Shown: positions 1 to 6,789 of the stretch, one piece after another
Layout: the number at the start of each line of letters is the position of its first letter
Position numbering within the stretch: the stretch's first letter is position 1
NCBI GenBank assembly: GCA_009783235.1
Contig: WRHN01000001.1
Location: 1 to 64,000, forward strand
Reading direction: 5' to 3'
DNA length: 64,000 nt
DNA from: Candidatus Saccharimonadota bacterium
GTDB taxonomy: Bacteria; Patescibacteriota; Saccharimonadia; Saccharimonadales; Saccharimonadaceae
Program-made: the position numbers and the translations under genes
The notes under the pieces: model-generated
Database searches by the model: none
Told to the model about the DNA's origin: nothing
The model's input: only the letters and a program-made list of their open reading frames with translations

Positions 1-932
1 CACTATCTGGTGCAGAAATAGAAACAATGCCTGATGACGAGTTAAAATCGAAAGTTGAAAAATGCAACCTTTTTTATAAACTAGCACCTTCGCAGAAAGA
101 ACGAGTTGTAAAAACACTCCAAAACAACAATCATACCGTTGGATATTTAGGAGATGGTATTAATGACGCAATGCCGCTAAAGCAATCCGACGTAGGTATA
201 TCAGTAGACAATGCTGTCGATATCGCAAAAGAAACAGCTAACATCATCCTCCTTAAAAAAGACCTATTGGTACTTGAGGATGGTGTTGCGCTCGGTAGGA
301 AAACATTCGGCAACATAATTAAATACATTAAAATGGCGACTAGCGGAAATTTTGGTAACATGTTTTCGGTTGTCATTGCCAGTATGTTTCTGCCCTTCCT
401 GCCTATGCTACCTATACACATACTCACGCAAAACTTACTATGTGACTTGTCTCAACTTGGAATTCCTTTTGATGATGTCGACGAAGACTTTATAAAAAAA
501 CCTAGAAAATGGAATACGAAAGAGATTAAAAGATTTATGTATATCTTGGGACCGATTAGTTCAATATTTGACGTTTTATGTTTTATCGTTTTGTTTTATA
601 TCATTAAGGCCAACACCGTTGAACTTTCACCACTATTTCAAGCTGGCTGGTTCTTGTTTGGCGTATTATCTCAGGTTCTAATAATTCATATCATAAGAAC
701 ATCTAAGAAACCACTTGTTGAAAGTATCGCCTCGAAACCACTAATTATTTCATCATTGGCAGTTGCACTGGTCGCTATAGTTATAGGTTTTACTAATATT
801 GGATCTGCCTTTGATATAGTTAAGCTACCGCTATCATTTGCTGGATGGTTGGTCATCTTACTCGTCGGATACACCTTAACAATCGAGATCACAAAGAAGT
901 TCTATATGAAAAAATACGACAACTGGCTGTAG
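1..932 (+). CDS. mgtA: Mg2+-importing P-type ATPase, C-terminal part (5' end outside window)
   Basis: The reading frame is open from the first bases of the window, so this is the 3' part of a larger gene; about 310 codons are visible. The hinge motif GDGINDA lies near nt 150-170 and is the hallmark of the P-domain of P-type ATPases. It is followed by five to six hydrophobic segments, with the stretch QNLLCDLSQLGIPFDDVD closely matching the MgtA/MgtB class (type IIIB) rather than Ca2+ or heavy-metal pumps. The family imports Mg2+ across the cytoplasmic membrane at the cost of ATP. The phosphorylated Asp (DKTGT) and the A-domain must lie upstream of base 1. A 7-bp inverted repeat just downstream (956-977) could help end transcription. 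Family assignment is firm; the ion is inferred from the family. Confidence 0.88.
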   Translation, partial: LSGAEIETMPDDELKSKVEKCNLFYKLAPSQKERVVKTLQNNNHTVGYLGDGINDAMPLKQSDVGISVDNAVDIAKETANIILLKKDLLVLEDGVALGRKTFGNIIKYIKMATSGNFGNMFSVVIASMFLPFLPMLPIHILTQNLLCDLSQLGIPFDDVDEDFIKKPRKWNTKEIKRFMYILGPISSIFDVLCFIVLFYIIKANTVELSPLFQAGWFLFGVLSQVLIIHIIRTSKKPLVESIASKPLIISSLAVALVAIVIGFTNIGSAFDIVKLPLSFAGWLVILLVGYTLTIEITKKFYMKKYDNWL

Positions 933-942
933 GGTGCGTTTT

Positions 943-1086
943 TTAAAACACAAACATTCTACGGTTCACAGTAGAATAGGATTTGGCTGGCATGTGAGCG
1001 CAACTATTAACCTCACATTCTAGGCAAACTATATCAGGTATTGCTCCATTACGACACTCACACGGCGCGGGCGCGACTTGCGGCAT
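943..1086 (-). CDS. Possible small Cys-rich protein (47 aa), weak
   Basis: A 47-codon ATG ORF on the minus strand fills part of the otherwise gene-free stretch 933-1422. Its product has a CEC pair, a CLEC pair and a further Cys-Ala-His, spacing that would suit a small zinc-binding knuckle. No convincing Shine-Dalgarno site or TATAAT-like box precedes the ATG, and its 3' end overlaps an inverted repeat behind mgtA, so it may be chance. I do not recognise a family. The rest of 933-1422 holds only the palindrome at 1355-1378. Confidence 0.25.
   Translation of the reverse strand: MPQVAPAPCECRNGAIPDIVCLECEVNSCAHMPAKSYSTVNRRMFVF
956..977 (+). terminator. Hairpin behind mgtA (weak terminator)
   Basis: Perfect 7-bp inverted repeat ATTCTAC / GTAGAAT with an 8-nt loop, 24 bases after the mgtA stop codon. 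It lacks a proper T-run, so it is only a plausible terminator or 3'-end stabiliser. Confidence 0.3.
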
Positions 1087-1354
1087 TCCGGCTCTAACTA
1101 AGCCGGTTAGCCTTTATGAACGATGCTAGCGTAACACGATGCACACCGAGCTTTTTGGCAATCTTTACTTGCAATGGTTTCAACATCTAACTTATTTTAT
1201 GTTTAACAGGGTCAGTATCTAACTGGCCAACACTGGGCATCTCATTTTACACAGTGCAAAGTTTCCACCTTTCAAAACCAAAAGCAACCGATAACATCAA
1301 CTTGTAATATTTCTTGAAAGAAAAATTACATGAAACATTTAACGGATGCGGAAC

Positions 1355-1378
1355 GAGGTAAGATATATATCTTACCTC
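1355..1378. repeat. Perfect 24-bp palindrome downstream of the tRNA cluster
   Basis: Bases 1355-1366 are exactly complementary to 1367-1378, centred on ATAT, with no unpaired loop. Seven A follow on the plus strand. It lies 45 bases past the 3' end of tRNA-Gln, so it may end the tRNA transcript, but on that strand the T-run precedes rather than follows the stem. A protein-binding site is an alternative. Confidence 0.5.
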
Positions 1379-1422
1379 AAAAAAAGTGATAGTTATGCGA
1401 TATAAATCTTCGTAAAATAATT

Positions 1423-1497
1423 TGGCTGGGACGGAGGGATTCGAACCCCCGAATGCCAGGACCAAAACCTGGTGCCTTACCACTTGGCGACGCCCTA
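1423..1497 (-). tRNA. tRNA-Gln (anticodon TTG)
   Basis: Reverse complement folds as a cloverleaf with anticodon loop TTTTGGT (anticodon TTG) closed by CCAGG/CCTGG, a T-loop TTCGAAT and encoded CCA (1423-1425). It is the last gene of a five-tRNA minus-strand cluster. The acceptor stem TAGGGCG against CGTCCCA has an A-C mismatch at the second pair and a G-U at the fifth. Confidence 0.93.
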
Positions 1498-1520
1498 ATA
1501 GAAAATGCCCTGATAATATC

Positions 1521-1597
1521 TGGAGCCACCTTTCGGATTCGAACCGAAGACCTGCTGTTTACAAAACAGCTGCTCTAACCAACTGAGCTAAGGTGGC
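1521..1597 (-). tRNA. tRNA-Thr (anticodon TGT)
   Basis: Cloverleaf with acceptor GCCACCT/AGGTGGC, anticodon loop TTTGTAA (TGT) on a GCTGT/ACAGC stem, T-loop TTCGAAT and encoded CCA. Fourth gene of the tRNA cluster. Confidence 0.96.
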
Positions 1598-1598
1598 A

Positions 1599-1683
1599 TG
1601 GTGCTGGGACTAGGATTCGAACCTAGGAAGGCTTAGCCAGCAGATTTACAGTCTGCCCTCGTTGACCGCTTGAGTATCCCAGC
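1599..1683 (-). tRNA. tRNA-Tyr (anticodon GTA)
   Basis: Class II tRNA with a long variable arm, acceptor GCTGGGA/TCCCAGC, anticodon loop CTGTAAA (GTA) and encoded CCA. It starts only one base from tRNA-Thr, implying processing from a common precursor. Confidence 0.96.
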
Positions 1684-1719
1684 ATGAGACCCCGCTTGAT
1701 GGCGGGGTTAATTTTCTAA

Positions 1720-1796
1720 TGGCGCGCCCGACCGGATTTGAACCGGCGATCTTCGCCGTGACAGGGCGACGGATTAAACCACTTTCCCACGAGCGC
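1720..1796 (-). tRNA. tRNA-Asp (anticodon GTC)
   Basis: Acceptor GCGCTCG pairs with CGGGCGC (one U-G), anticodon loop CTGTCAC (GTC) on a TCGCC/GGCGA stem, discriminator G as expected for tRNA-Asp, encoded CCA. The cognate aspS is at 56946-58697. Confidence 0.95.
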
Positions 1797-1869
1797 ATAA
1801 ATTGTTAATGGTGACTCCTTGTCGGTGTTGACTTAAACAATTATTTCAACAGTTTTTAAAAGGAAGTCA

Positions 1870-1957
1870 TGGTGGGCGAGGAGGGACTTGAACCCTCACG
1901 GGCGTAAAGCCCACAAGATTTTGAGTCTGGCGCGTCTACCAATTCCGCCACTCGCCC
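1870..1957 (-). tRNA. tRNA-Leu (anticodon CAA)
   Basis: Class II tRNA with long variable arm, acceptor GGGCGAG/CTCGCCC, anticodon loop CTCAAAA (CAA), encoded CCA. It is the promoter-proximal gene of the cluster. Confidence 0.96.
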
Positions 1958-1963
1958 GTTAAA

Positions 1964-1996
1964 ACGGGTCGTTGCCCGTACTTAGGGATTATACCA
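1964..1996 (-). promoter_or_regulatory. Promoter and leader hairpin of the tRNA cluster
   Basis: On the minus strand TGG plus TATAAT (1988-1993) forms an extended -10 box about 30 bases before tRNA-Leu. The predicted leader then holds a hairpin ACGGG-CAACGA-CCCGT (1979-1964) followed by four T, which resembles a small attenuator or a processing signal. Confidence 0.55.
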
Positions 1997-2054
1997 GATT
2001 ATGTGGGGTTTTACAAATGAACCCGCATAAACCCACACTTCGTGTTGGTACTAA

Positions 2055-2753
2055 CTAATAACCATCAGGTACGCTTGGCCATTGTTCCTGATAAGGGTAA
2101 TAGTTGTACTCTATCTGGTAATCGTCGGGATTAAAACCATTATCACGAATATACTGCAGGGCGTCCTCGCGACCGTTGCCAGCAGCATCATCAATCATAA
2201 TTATTATGTCTCTGTCGTCCCCGGTCATTTTATAGTACAGCTTGTACTCATAATACACCGCATAGTTATCTTCGTATTTTGTACAGTAGTAAGGCAGTAT
2301 TGAAAAAATAGGGTGCTTTTCCAATGCCTCTGTCTGTCTTTGCGAAGCCTCGTATCCGCCAATGGTGTTTGCTATCATGGCTTCATCAGGGTGTGTTTCG
2401 TAGTAATCAATCCCTCCGTCACTTTGCTCAAGCAATACGTATAGCTTGGTAACCTCGCCAGACTCTACAGCCAAAATGCCTTCATAGTGGTCGAAGCCTT
2501 CTCTAGTGATTTGTACCTTGTACTCCCCAGGTTTTATATTGTGTGTGCCATTTTTATAATGAACATCACCAACCATAATACTTGCGTCAGAAGGCGTTAC
2601 TAGAACTTCTAATTGTGTTGCGGACTTATTGAGGGCACCTTGGATGATAGCCAGTATAACAACTATTACAACAAAAATAGCAAAGCAGACACCAGCAAGA
2701 ACTAGAGGTTTCGATTTGAGTTTTTTGATAAAATTCTTGAAAGCACTTTTCAT
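2055..2753 (-). CDS. Membrane-anchored PEGA-domain protein
   Basis: 232 residues: short basic cytoplasmic tail, one membrane helix at about 16-38, then an outside part. Residues about 46-111 match a PEGA domain, with the typical pattern LEVLVTPSDASIMV, a NGTHNIKPGEYKVQI turn and GFDHYEG; PEGA domains are small beta-sandwiches found in surface proteins. The C-terminal third contains NGFNPDDYQ, a motif that recurs in the CHAP protein at 6790-8229, so a lineage-specific module may be shared. The gene starts 2 bases after the stop of the hydrolase gene 2756-4519, with AGGAAG as ribosome site inside that gene's end, so the two form an operon. Function beyond surface display is unknown. Confidence 0.75.
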   Translation of the reverse strand: MKSAFKNFIKKLKSKPLVLAGVCFAIFVVIVVILAIIQGALNKSATQLEVLVTPSDASIMVGDVHYKNGTHNIKPGEYKVQITREGFDHYEGILAVESGEVTKLYVLLEQSDGGIDYYETHPDEAMIANTIGGYEASQRQTEALEKHPIFSILPYYCTKYEDNYAVYYEYKLYYKMTGDDRDIIIMIDDAAGNGREDALQYIRDNGFNPDDYQIEYNYYPYQEQWPSVPDGY

Positions 2754-2755
2754 TG

Positions 2756-4519
2756 TTATTTCTTCCTAAAAACCGTATATGTTGAATCTGGGTAGAAGCT
2801 AATCCCATGGTCACCAGTGCGGTTACAATGAGAAGCCGAGGCGATCTTCCATGACCCATCAGGTAATTGAATAATCATTTCAATATGGCCCGAGCGCGAA
2901 CGAATGTCGCCTGGCCGAAGATCGGAAGTGTGCCCCGTGTTGGGTATTGTATCATACAAGTCAGAGTGCCTACTGAGGTATCTAAGTTGGTCAGCGGCGC
3001 CGCAGCAAGGAAAGTTCTCGTCAGCTTTTGAATGACGCATGACGGTAGCTACGAAGGCATCGCAGCTTTTGCCGACAATTGTACAACTGTCACCTTCTTT
3101 GCGAGTGCCCACACCGTCGGCCTCGAGCAAGGCAGATCTGTAGGCTGAGTTCGGATCATCAGGCCCGTGGCTTCTGTCTGGCCACGACAGCATAATAGCT
3201 ACGTCGTTTATGCTACCACCACCGCCCGCACAACTGTTACTGCCCGCTATCGCAGCATAGATGGTGAAAGCGCCGTGGTCGGTGTTGGCGGGATATTCTA
3301 TCGAACCGCCGTCTGTCTTAATTTGCCCCCAGGTACCGTTGGATTTAGTTGGCTCTACTGTGGGATCGCGCTTGGCATCAAAGCGGTTCATCACGTAAGG
3401 TGAGCCTTCGCCGTTTTGGGCATCTGCATCACTAAACCCTAAGTTCTTGGCTTGGTTTATGTAGACACCGGCCCGTCCGTTGTAGCCAAAGAAAGTGTAT
3501 TTGATGGCTGCTTCGTCACCTTCTTTTAGCTGGGCCGCCTTGCCACCAGCCTTGCCTTTGATGAATTCAGCAGCTAGATCGGTTTGGCGCTGGAATTCGT
3601 CGTCGCTAATTGCGCCGGTTGGGTAAGGGCCACCATGTTTGTCGTAAAACTGGTAGACACCTTGACCATTAGAGGGGTTAGAACGAGAGAATCTATGCTC
3701 ACGGTAATGAATAACTGCAATCATTTCCCAAGGGATACCGACTTTGTTAGCAGATTTCTCGTAAAATGGGCGGTTGGCCTCCAGGGCTTTTGTCTGGGCG
3801 CCGTTAAAGATATCCTTACCAGAGTAGTCTTTACCGTCGCCACCTCCACCGCCGCCGCCAGAGCCGCCGCCACTAGACTTGATGCTGGACTTGAGAATGC
3901 TGTAAATAGTGTCAACAAACAGCTTGGTGCCGTCTGCGGTTAAGTGAACACCCAATCCGTCACTGTCGTCAATGTTAGTGTCAGCCCTTAGATTAGCGAA
4001 GAAATCCCAGTTTGACACGAAGACATTGTCGTTGTTCTTTGCCGCATCTTGGAATTGCTGGTTGTTCTCACTGTAATAGTTTGGCTGTTTTAGTTTGTAG
4101 TTTCTAACAAAGACGATATTCCTGGTTTTGCCCAGCTTATTGACCATCTTCTGTACGTCGCCTTCTGGTATGGTGCCGTTAGTGCCGAGGGCGACTACGA
4201 CGAAGTCGCGCAAATCAGTCTCTGAATCATTAACCAGCTGCATACCAGTTGGGTTGTCAGCAACGGTACCCGAGAACTGTTTGCCTTTCTTGGCATATAT
4301 CTTTACACCGTCTAATTCTTCTTTGAGGGCAGCAGTAGCTCCTACAGTGATAGAGTCACCTATTACCGTGACTTTGTTGCCATCTGGTTTGTCGTCGCTG
4401 CCGCAAAAGTTGACGAAGCTTTCTTCTGACTGCACTGCGCTTACCATCGTAGGGCCGAATAAAAACAAAGGCCCTAGAGCAACCACCAACGCGCTCAGGT
4501 GCAAAAACAATTTCTTCAT
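2756..4519 (-). CDS. Secreted three-domain cell-wall hydrolase: SGNH + lytic-transglycosylase-like + NlpC/CHAP-like
   Basis: 587 residues. A signal peptide occupies about 1-29. Residues about 48-210 look like an SGNH/GDSL hydrolase: GDSIT with Ser56, GTN at 112-114, and a D187/H192 pair in DGLGVHLTADG. A Gly/Ser linker (216-229) leads to residues about 235-430, which resemble a lysozyme-like lytic transglycosylase fold (WEMIAVIHYREHRF with possible catalytic acids; GVYQFY; FGYNGRAG). The last part, about 437-587, has the layout of an NlpC/P60 or CHAP amidase: SCDAFVATVMRH with Cys486 and GHIEMI with His545. Such proteins deacylate and cut peptidoglycan outside the membrane. It heads an operon with the PEGA gene. 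A TAAAAT box lies 9 bases before the ATG, so translation may be leaderless. Middle-domain assignment is the least certain. Confidence 0.72.
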   Translation of the reverse strand: MKKLFLHLSALVVALGPLFLFGPTMVSAVQSEESFVNFCGSDDKPDGNKVTVIGDSITVGATAALKEELDGVKIYAKKGKQFSGTVADNPTGMQLVNDSETDLRDFVVVALGTNGTIPEGDVQKMVNKLGKTRNIVFVRNYKLKQPNYYSENNQQFQDAAKNNDNVFVSNWDFFANLRADTNIDDSDGLGVHLTADGTKLFVDTIYSILKSSIKSSGGGSGGGGGGGDGKDYSGKDIFNGAQTKALEANRPFYEKSANKVGIPWEMIAVIHYREHRFSRSNPSNGQGVYQFYDKHGGPYPTGAISDDEFQRQTDLAAEFIKGKAGGKAAQLKEGDEAAIKYTFFGYNGRAGVYINQAKNLGFSDADAQNGEGSPYVMNRFDAKRDPTVEPTKSNGTWGQIKTDGGSIEYPANTDHGAFTIYAAIAGSNSCAGGGGSINDVAIMLSWPDRSHGPDDPNSAYRSALLEADGVGTRKEGDSCTIVGKSCDAFVATVMRHSKADENFPCCGAADQLRYLSRHSDLYDTIPNTGHTSDLRPGDIRSRSGHIEMIIQLPDGSWKIASASHCNRTGDHGISFYPDSTYTVFRKK

Positions 4520-4578
4520 AACATAACCATTTTACTACAATGTTGATTTTCGTGCAAGCCTAGACCAACATAAAATAG

Positions 4579-4607
4579 TTGACAAACCGTAAATAGTGTG
4601 CTATAAT
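4579..4607 (+). promoter_or_regulatory. Strong consensus promoter for the lipoprotein gene at 4790
   Basis: TTGACA at 4579-4584, 17-base spacer, TATAAT at 4602-4607 with TGC just upstream. Transcription would begin near 4614, giving a 5' untranslated region of about 175 bases, unusually long for this window. Confidence 0.75.
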
Positions 4608-4789
4608 TCAAGCAGACTTCATAAATAGACTGGTTATATGTTAGCGGTTTATTATGATGGGTAGCACCTTAATTTTGTTAATGCGACTCGAGATTCGGGA
4701 CGCTGGACATATGAGATAAGCGATGGTACACTTATGATGAAGATTTTTGAAATTTTCTTACAACAACAATACCTAAAGGAGGTAGAAAA

Positions 4790-5377
4790 ATGAAGAATTC
4801 AAAAAAGAACACGCGGATTTTGGCCGTAGTGGCAACAGCCATTCTATTGGTGGTTGTCGGATCTGTTACGGCCTGCGGCATGCTTGGCAATAGCAGCGTA
4901 GACGACGGCGGAATTGTTGGCGGAACGACTGGTAACGAGAACGGCGGCACAACGTCAGGTTCAAACCAAAACAGCTCTGGCTACGACAGAATGATTGTTA
5001 GTTATGGTCAGGTTGATGGAAATCAGAGTAATGGTGGCCTCGAGGATCAAAGCCATGTGGTACTTGACGCGGATTTGTATATGCGCTATGTGCAGGAATA
5101 TTTTAGAGATCCAGATTTGGGTCCTAATGGGTACAACGGCCAACCGCTGACCTTGGTCAGCACTGGAACGAGCAGCCAAAGGCTAATCAATTGCAATGTT
5201 GCCCCGTATTCTAGTGCAGAAGGACTTTATGTGTTTGCTCCTGCTGATTATAGAAATGTCGTCATCACGTTTGATGGCGACGTTAACCTGTTTGACAGGG
5301 GCCCTATTGGAGTGTGGTATTTCACGGGTAGTGGTATAATAAGCCACGATGAGGCTATAACTATTAGTCGTAGCTAG
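4790..5377 (+). CDS. Lipoprotein of unknown function (195 aa)
   Basis: The N-terminus is basic, then hydrophobic, ending in the lipobox V-T-A-C with Cys29, so the product is probably lipid-anchored on the outer face of the membrane. A Gly/Asn/Ser-rich linker follows (about 30-65), then a region of about 130 residues with no family I recognise. Translation starts from an ideal AAAGGAGG site 7 bases before the ATG, and the consensus promoter at 4579-4607 suggests high expression. A second lipoprotein gene lies 48 bases downstream on the same strand; the two end at the terminator at 6081-6115 and are probably one unit. They interrupt a run of minus-strand surface genes. Confidence 0.7.
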   Translation: MKNSKKNTRILAVVATAILLVVVGSVTACGMLGNSSVDDGGIVGGTTGNENGGTTSGSNQNSSGYDRMIVSYGQVDGNQSNGGLEDQSHVVLDADLYMRYVQEYFRDPDLGPNGYNGQPLTLVSTGTSSQRLINCNVAPYSSAEGLYVFAPADYRNVVITFDGDVNLFDRGPIGVWYFTGSGIISHDEAITISRS

Positions 5378-5425
5378 TGTCTGTATAATCTGCTATACTC
5401 ACTCAACTTGAAAGGAAGTGATACT

Positions 5426-6037
5426 ATGAAAACTAAGCGTTTTCTTACGTTTTTACTGGCGGGTCTGATGACCCTTTCGCTCTCGTTCGCTTTGGCGGGC
5501 TGTGGCAGTCGGTATGTACCGTTGCCGCAAGAAGAGCCAACTATTCAAGACACTTATGATTTTGACGACTCAATATACGACGACGAGCCAGACATTCCGG
5601 ATCAACCGGATTCAAGTGTGGCCGTCGGCGATCCGAGTGATCCCTACGCGGGGTTGTTGGTTGAGGGTGTTCTTGCGTCTGGCGAAAAAGTTTGGCTAGA
5701 TGAAGGTTTAGTATTACAATACGCTAATGAAGTTCGCGCCTGGTGTTACGACAAGAGGACTTCGCGACTTTATGGAGTAACAGGTGAAGCCGGCTGGTGG
5801 GATCCAAGCCCTGCCTATCATAGAAGTCCAAACTTAGTTATGGCTGGCGTGTATACTGTTCATAATTACCAGTCAGATGAGTTCGGCGATGGCATGCTCA
5901 TGTTGGTTTCCGATGATGGTGTCAGTTTTGGCTATAATGGTCCCGGGGATGTTGGGGTCATATATGGTGGTGTTAGGATGTATTATTCTGAAGGATCACA
6001 AAGATTTGTGACTTGGCAGGAGATAAATCTGTTTTAG
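5426..6037 (+). CDS. Lipoprotein of unknown function (203 aa)
   Basis: The frame is open from a TTG at 5408, but the ATG at 5426 is preferred: it has GAAAGGAAG upstream and begins a normal lipoprotein signal peptide ending L-A-G-C (Cys26). After it comes an acidic, Pro/Asp-rich linker (about 30-65) and a globular part with many Trp, Tyr and Gly and no known motif. Its general build (lipobox, acidic linker, beta-rich domain of about 130 residues) resembles the preceding lipoprotein, so they may act together at the cell surface. A strong terminator follows 43 bases after the stop. Confidence 0.7.
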   Translation: MKTKRFLTFLLAGLMTLSLSFALAGCGSRYVPLPQEEPTIQDTYDFDDSIYDDEPDIPDQPDSSVAVGDPSDPYAGLLVEGVLASGEKVWLDEGLVLQYANEVRAWCYDKRTSRLYGVTGEAGWWDPSPAYHRSPNLVMAGVYTVHNYQSDEFGDGMLMLVSDDGVSFGYNGPGDVGVIYGGVRMYYSEGSQRFVTWQEINLF

Positions 6038-6080
6038 CGTTGGCCATTTCTACCTTGATGTTGCACACTAACAAAAAACC

Positions 6081-6120
6081 AAAACCCCTGTTGTCTAAAG
6101 GACAACAGGGGTTTTCTTTT
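6081..6120 (+). terminator. Rho-independent terminator
   Basis: A 15-bp perfect stem (6081-6095 with 6101-6115; core CCCCTGTTGTC/GACAACAGGGG), loop TAAAG, then CTTTTCTT. It ends the lipoprotein unit; A and T tails on both sides let it work for the converging minus-strand genes too. Confidence 0.92.
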
Positions 6121-6153
6121 CTTCTTGCTCAAAACCCAACCGCCCTCTAACGC

Positions 6154-6774
6154 TTACACCCCTGCCTCTTGCCTGATGGCATCTGTGCACTTGAAGTTTG
6201 GATAAATCAACTCTTCTGATTTTGGACACAGAATTAAATAGCGGTAGCTGGTTTGGTTGAGTTCTTCGGTGGGCGACCAGGAATGGCTGACGCGGTAGGA
6301 CTGTTGAATGCTAGGTATATCTAACATAAACGAGGTCGTGTAGTAGTCGCCCTCTAGCGTTTGTTGGTAAGAGTCATCACGAATCACCACATCTCGTATG
6401 GTCACAGGGCTTTTTTTGCTGTAGTTCATGGCGATGGTGTCATAGAGGACATTTTGCAGAGCGGCTCGCTCGCTTTCAGGCAGGTTTTGCACGTGTTGGT
6501 CGTAGTTGGTAATGGGGACATTTTTCAACCGGACCCCCTCCTGGAAATATTCGTCAGCCTCCTCTAGAGTGCTCGCCAGACCGGCGTTTTGCTCGTGCTC
6601 GTTAATTTTTTCCAGGAGTTCTTCTTCGTTTTGACTAGCTACCGTGGACGAGGAGTCTTCCTCGGACGTTTTCTTAGGGGCGGTCACAATAGCTATGACA
6701 ATAACTATCAGCAGGAATACTATGATGCCAGCAATTATTATAATGGTTTTTTGATTCTTAAAGTCTATCTTCAT
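6154..6774 (-). CDS. Membrane-anchored surface protein, small paralogue of part of the 6790-8229 protein
   Basis: 206 residues: an N-terminal membrane helix (about 9-32), a Ser/Glu-rich spacer, then an extracytoplasmic domain. The segment around SFMLDIPSIQQSY lines up with SFIVDIPSLEQSY in the neighbouring 479-residue protein, and both continue to an aromatic-x-C-K-D/C-T-D end, so the two share a domain I cannot name. A GCAGGAGA ribosome site precedes the ATG, 15 bases after the stop of the upstream gene; it is the last gene of the minus-strand surface operon. It lacks the CHAP domain of its paralogue, so it may be a non-enzymatic partner. Confidence 0.65.
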   Translation of the reverse strand: MKIDFKNQKTIIIIAGIIVFLLIVIVIAIVTAPKKTSEEDSSSTVASQNEEELLEKINEHEQNAGLASTLEEADEYFQEGVRLKNVPITNYDQHVQNLPESERAALQNVLYDTIAMNYSKKSPVTIRDVVIRDDSYQQTLEGDYYTTSFMLDIPSIQQSYRVSHSWSPTEELNQTSYRYLILCPKSEELIYPNFKCTDAIRQEAGV

Positions 6775-6789
6775 GGGTCTCCTGCCTTT

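Noticed and set aside
1686-1716. ACCCCGC/GCGGGGT hairpin between tRNA-Tyr and tRNA-Asp as a terminator
   Set aside because: The T-rich tail is on the plus strand where no gene precedes it; on the tRNA strand it is more likely a processing or spacer structure.
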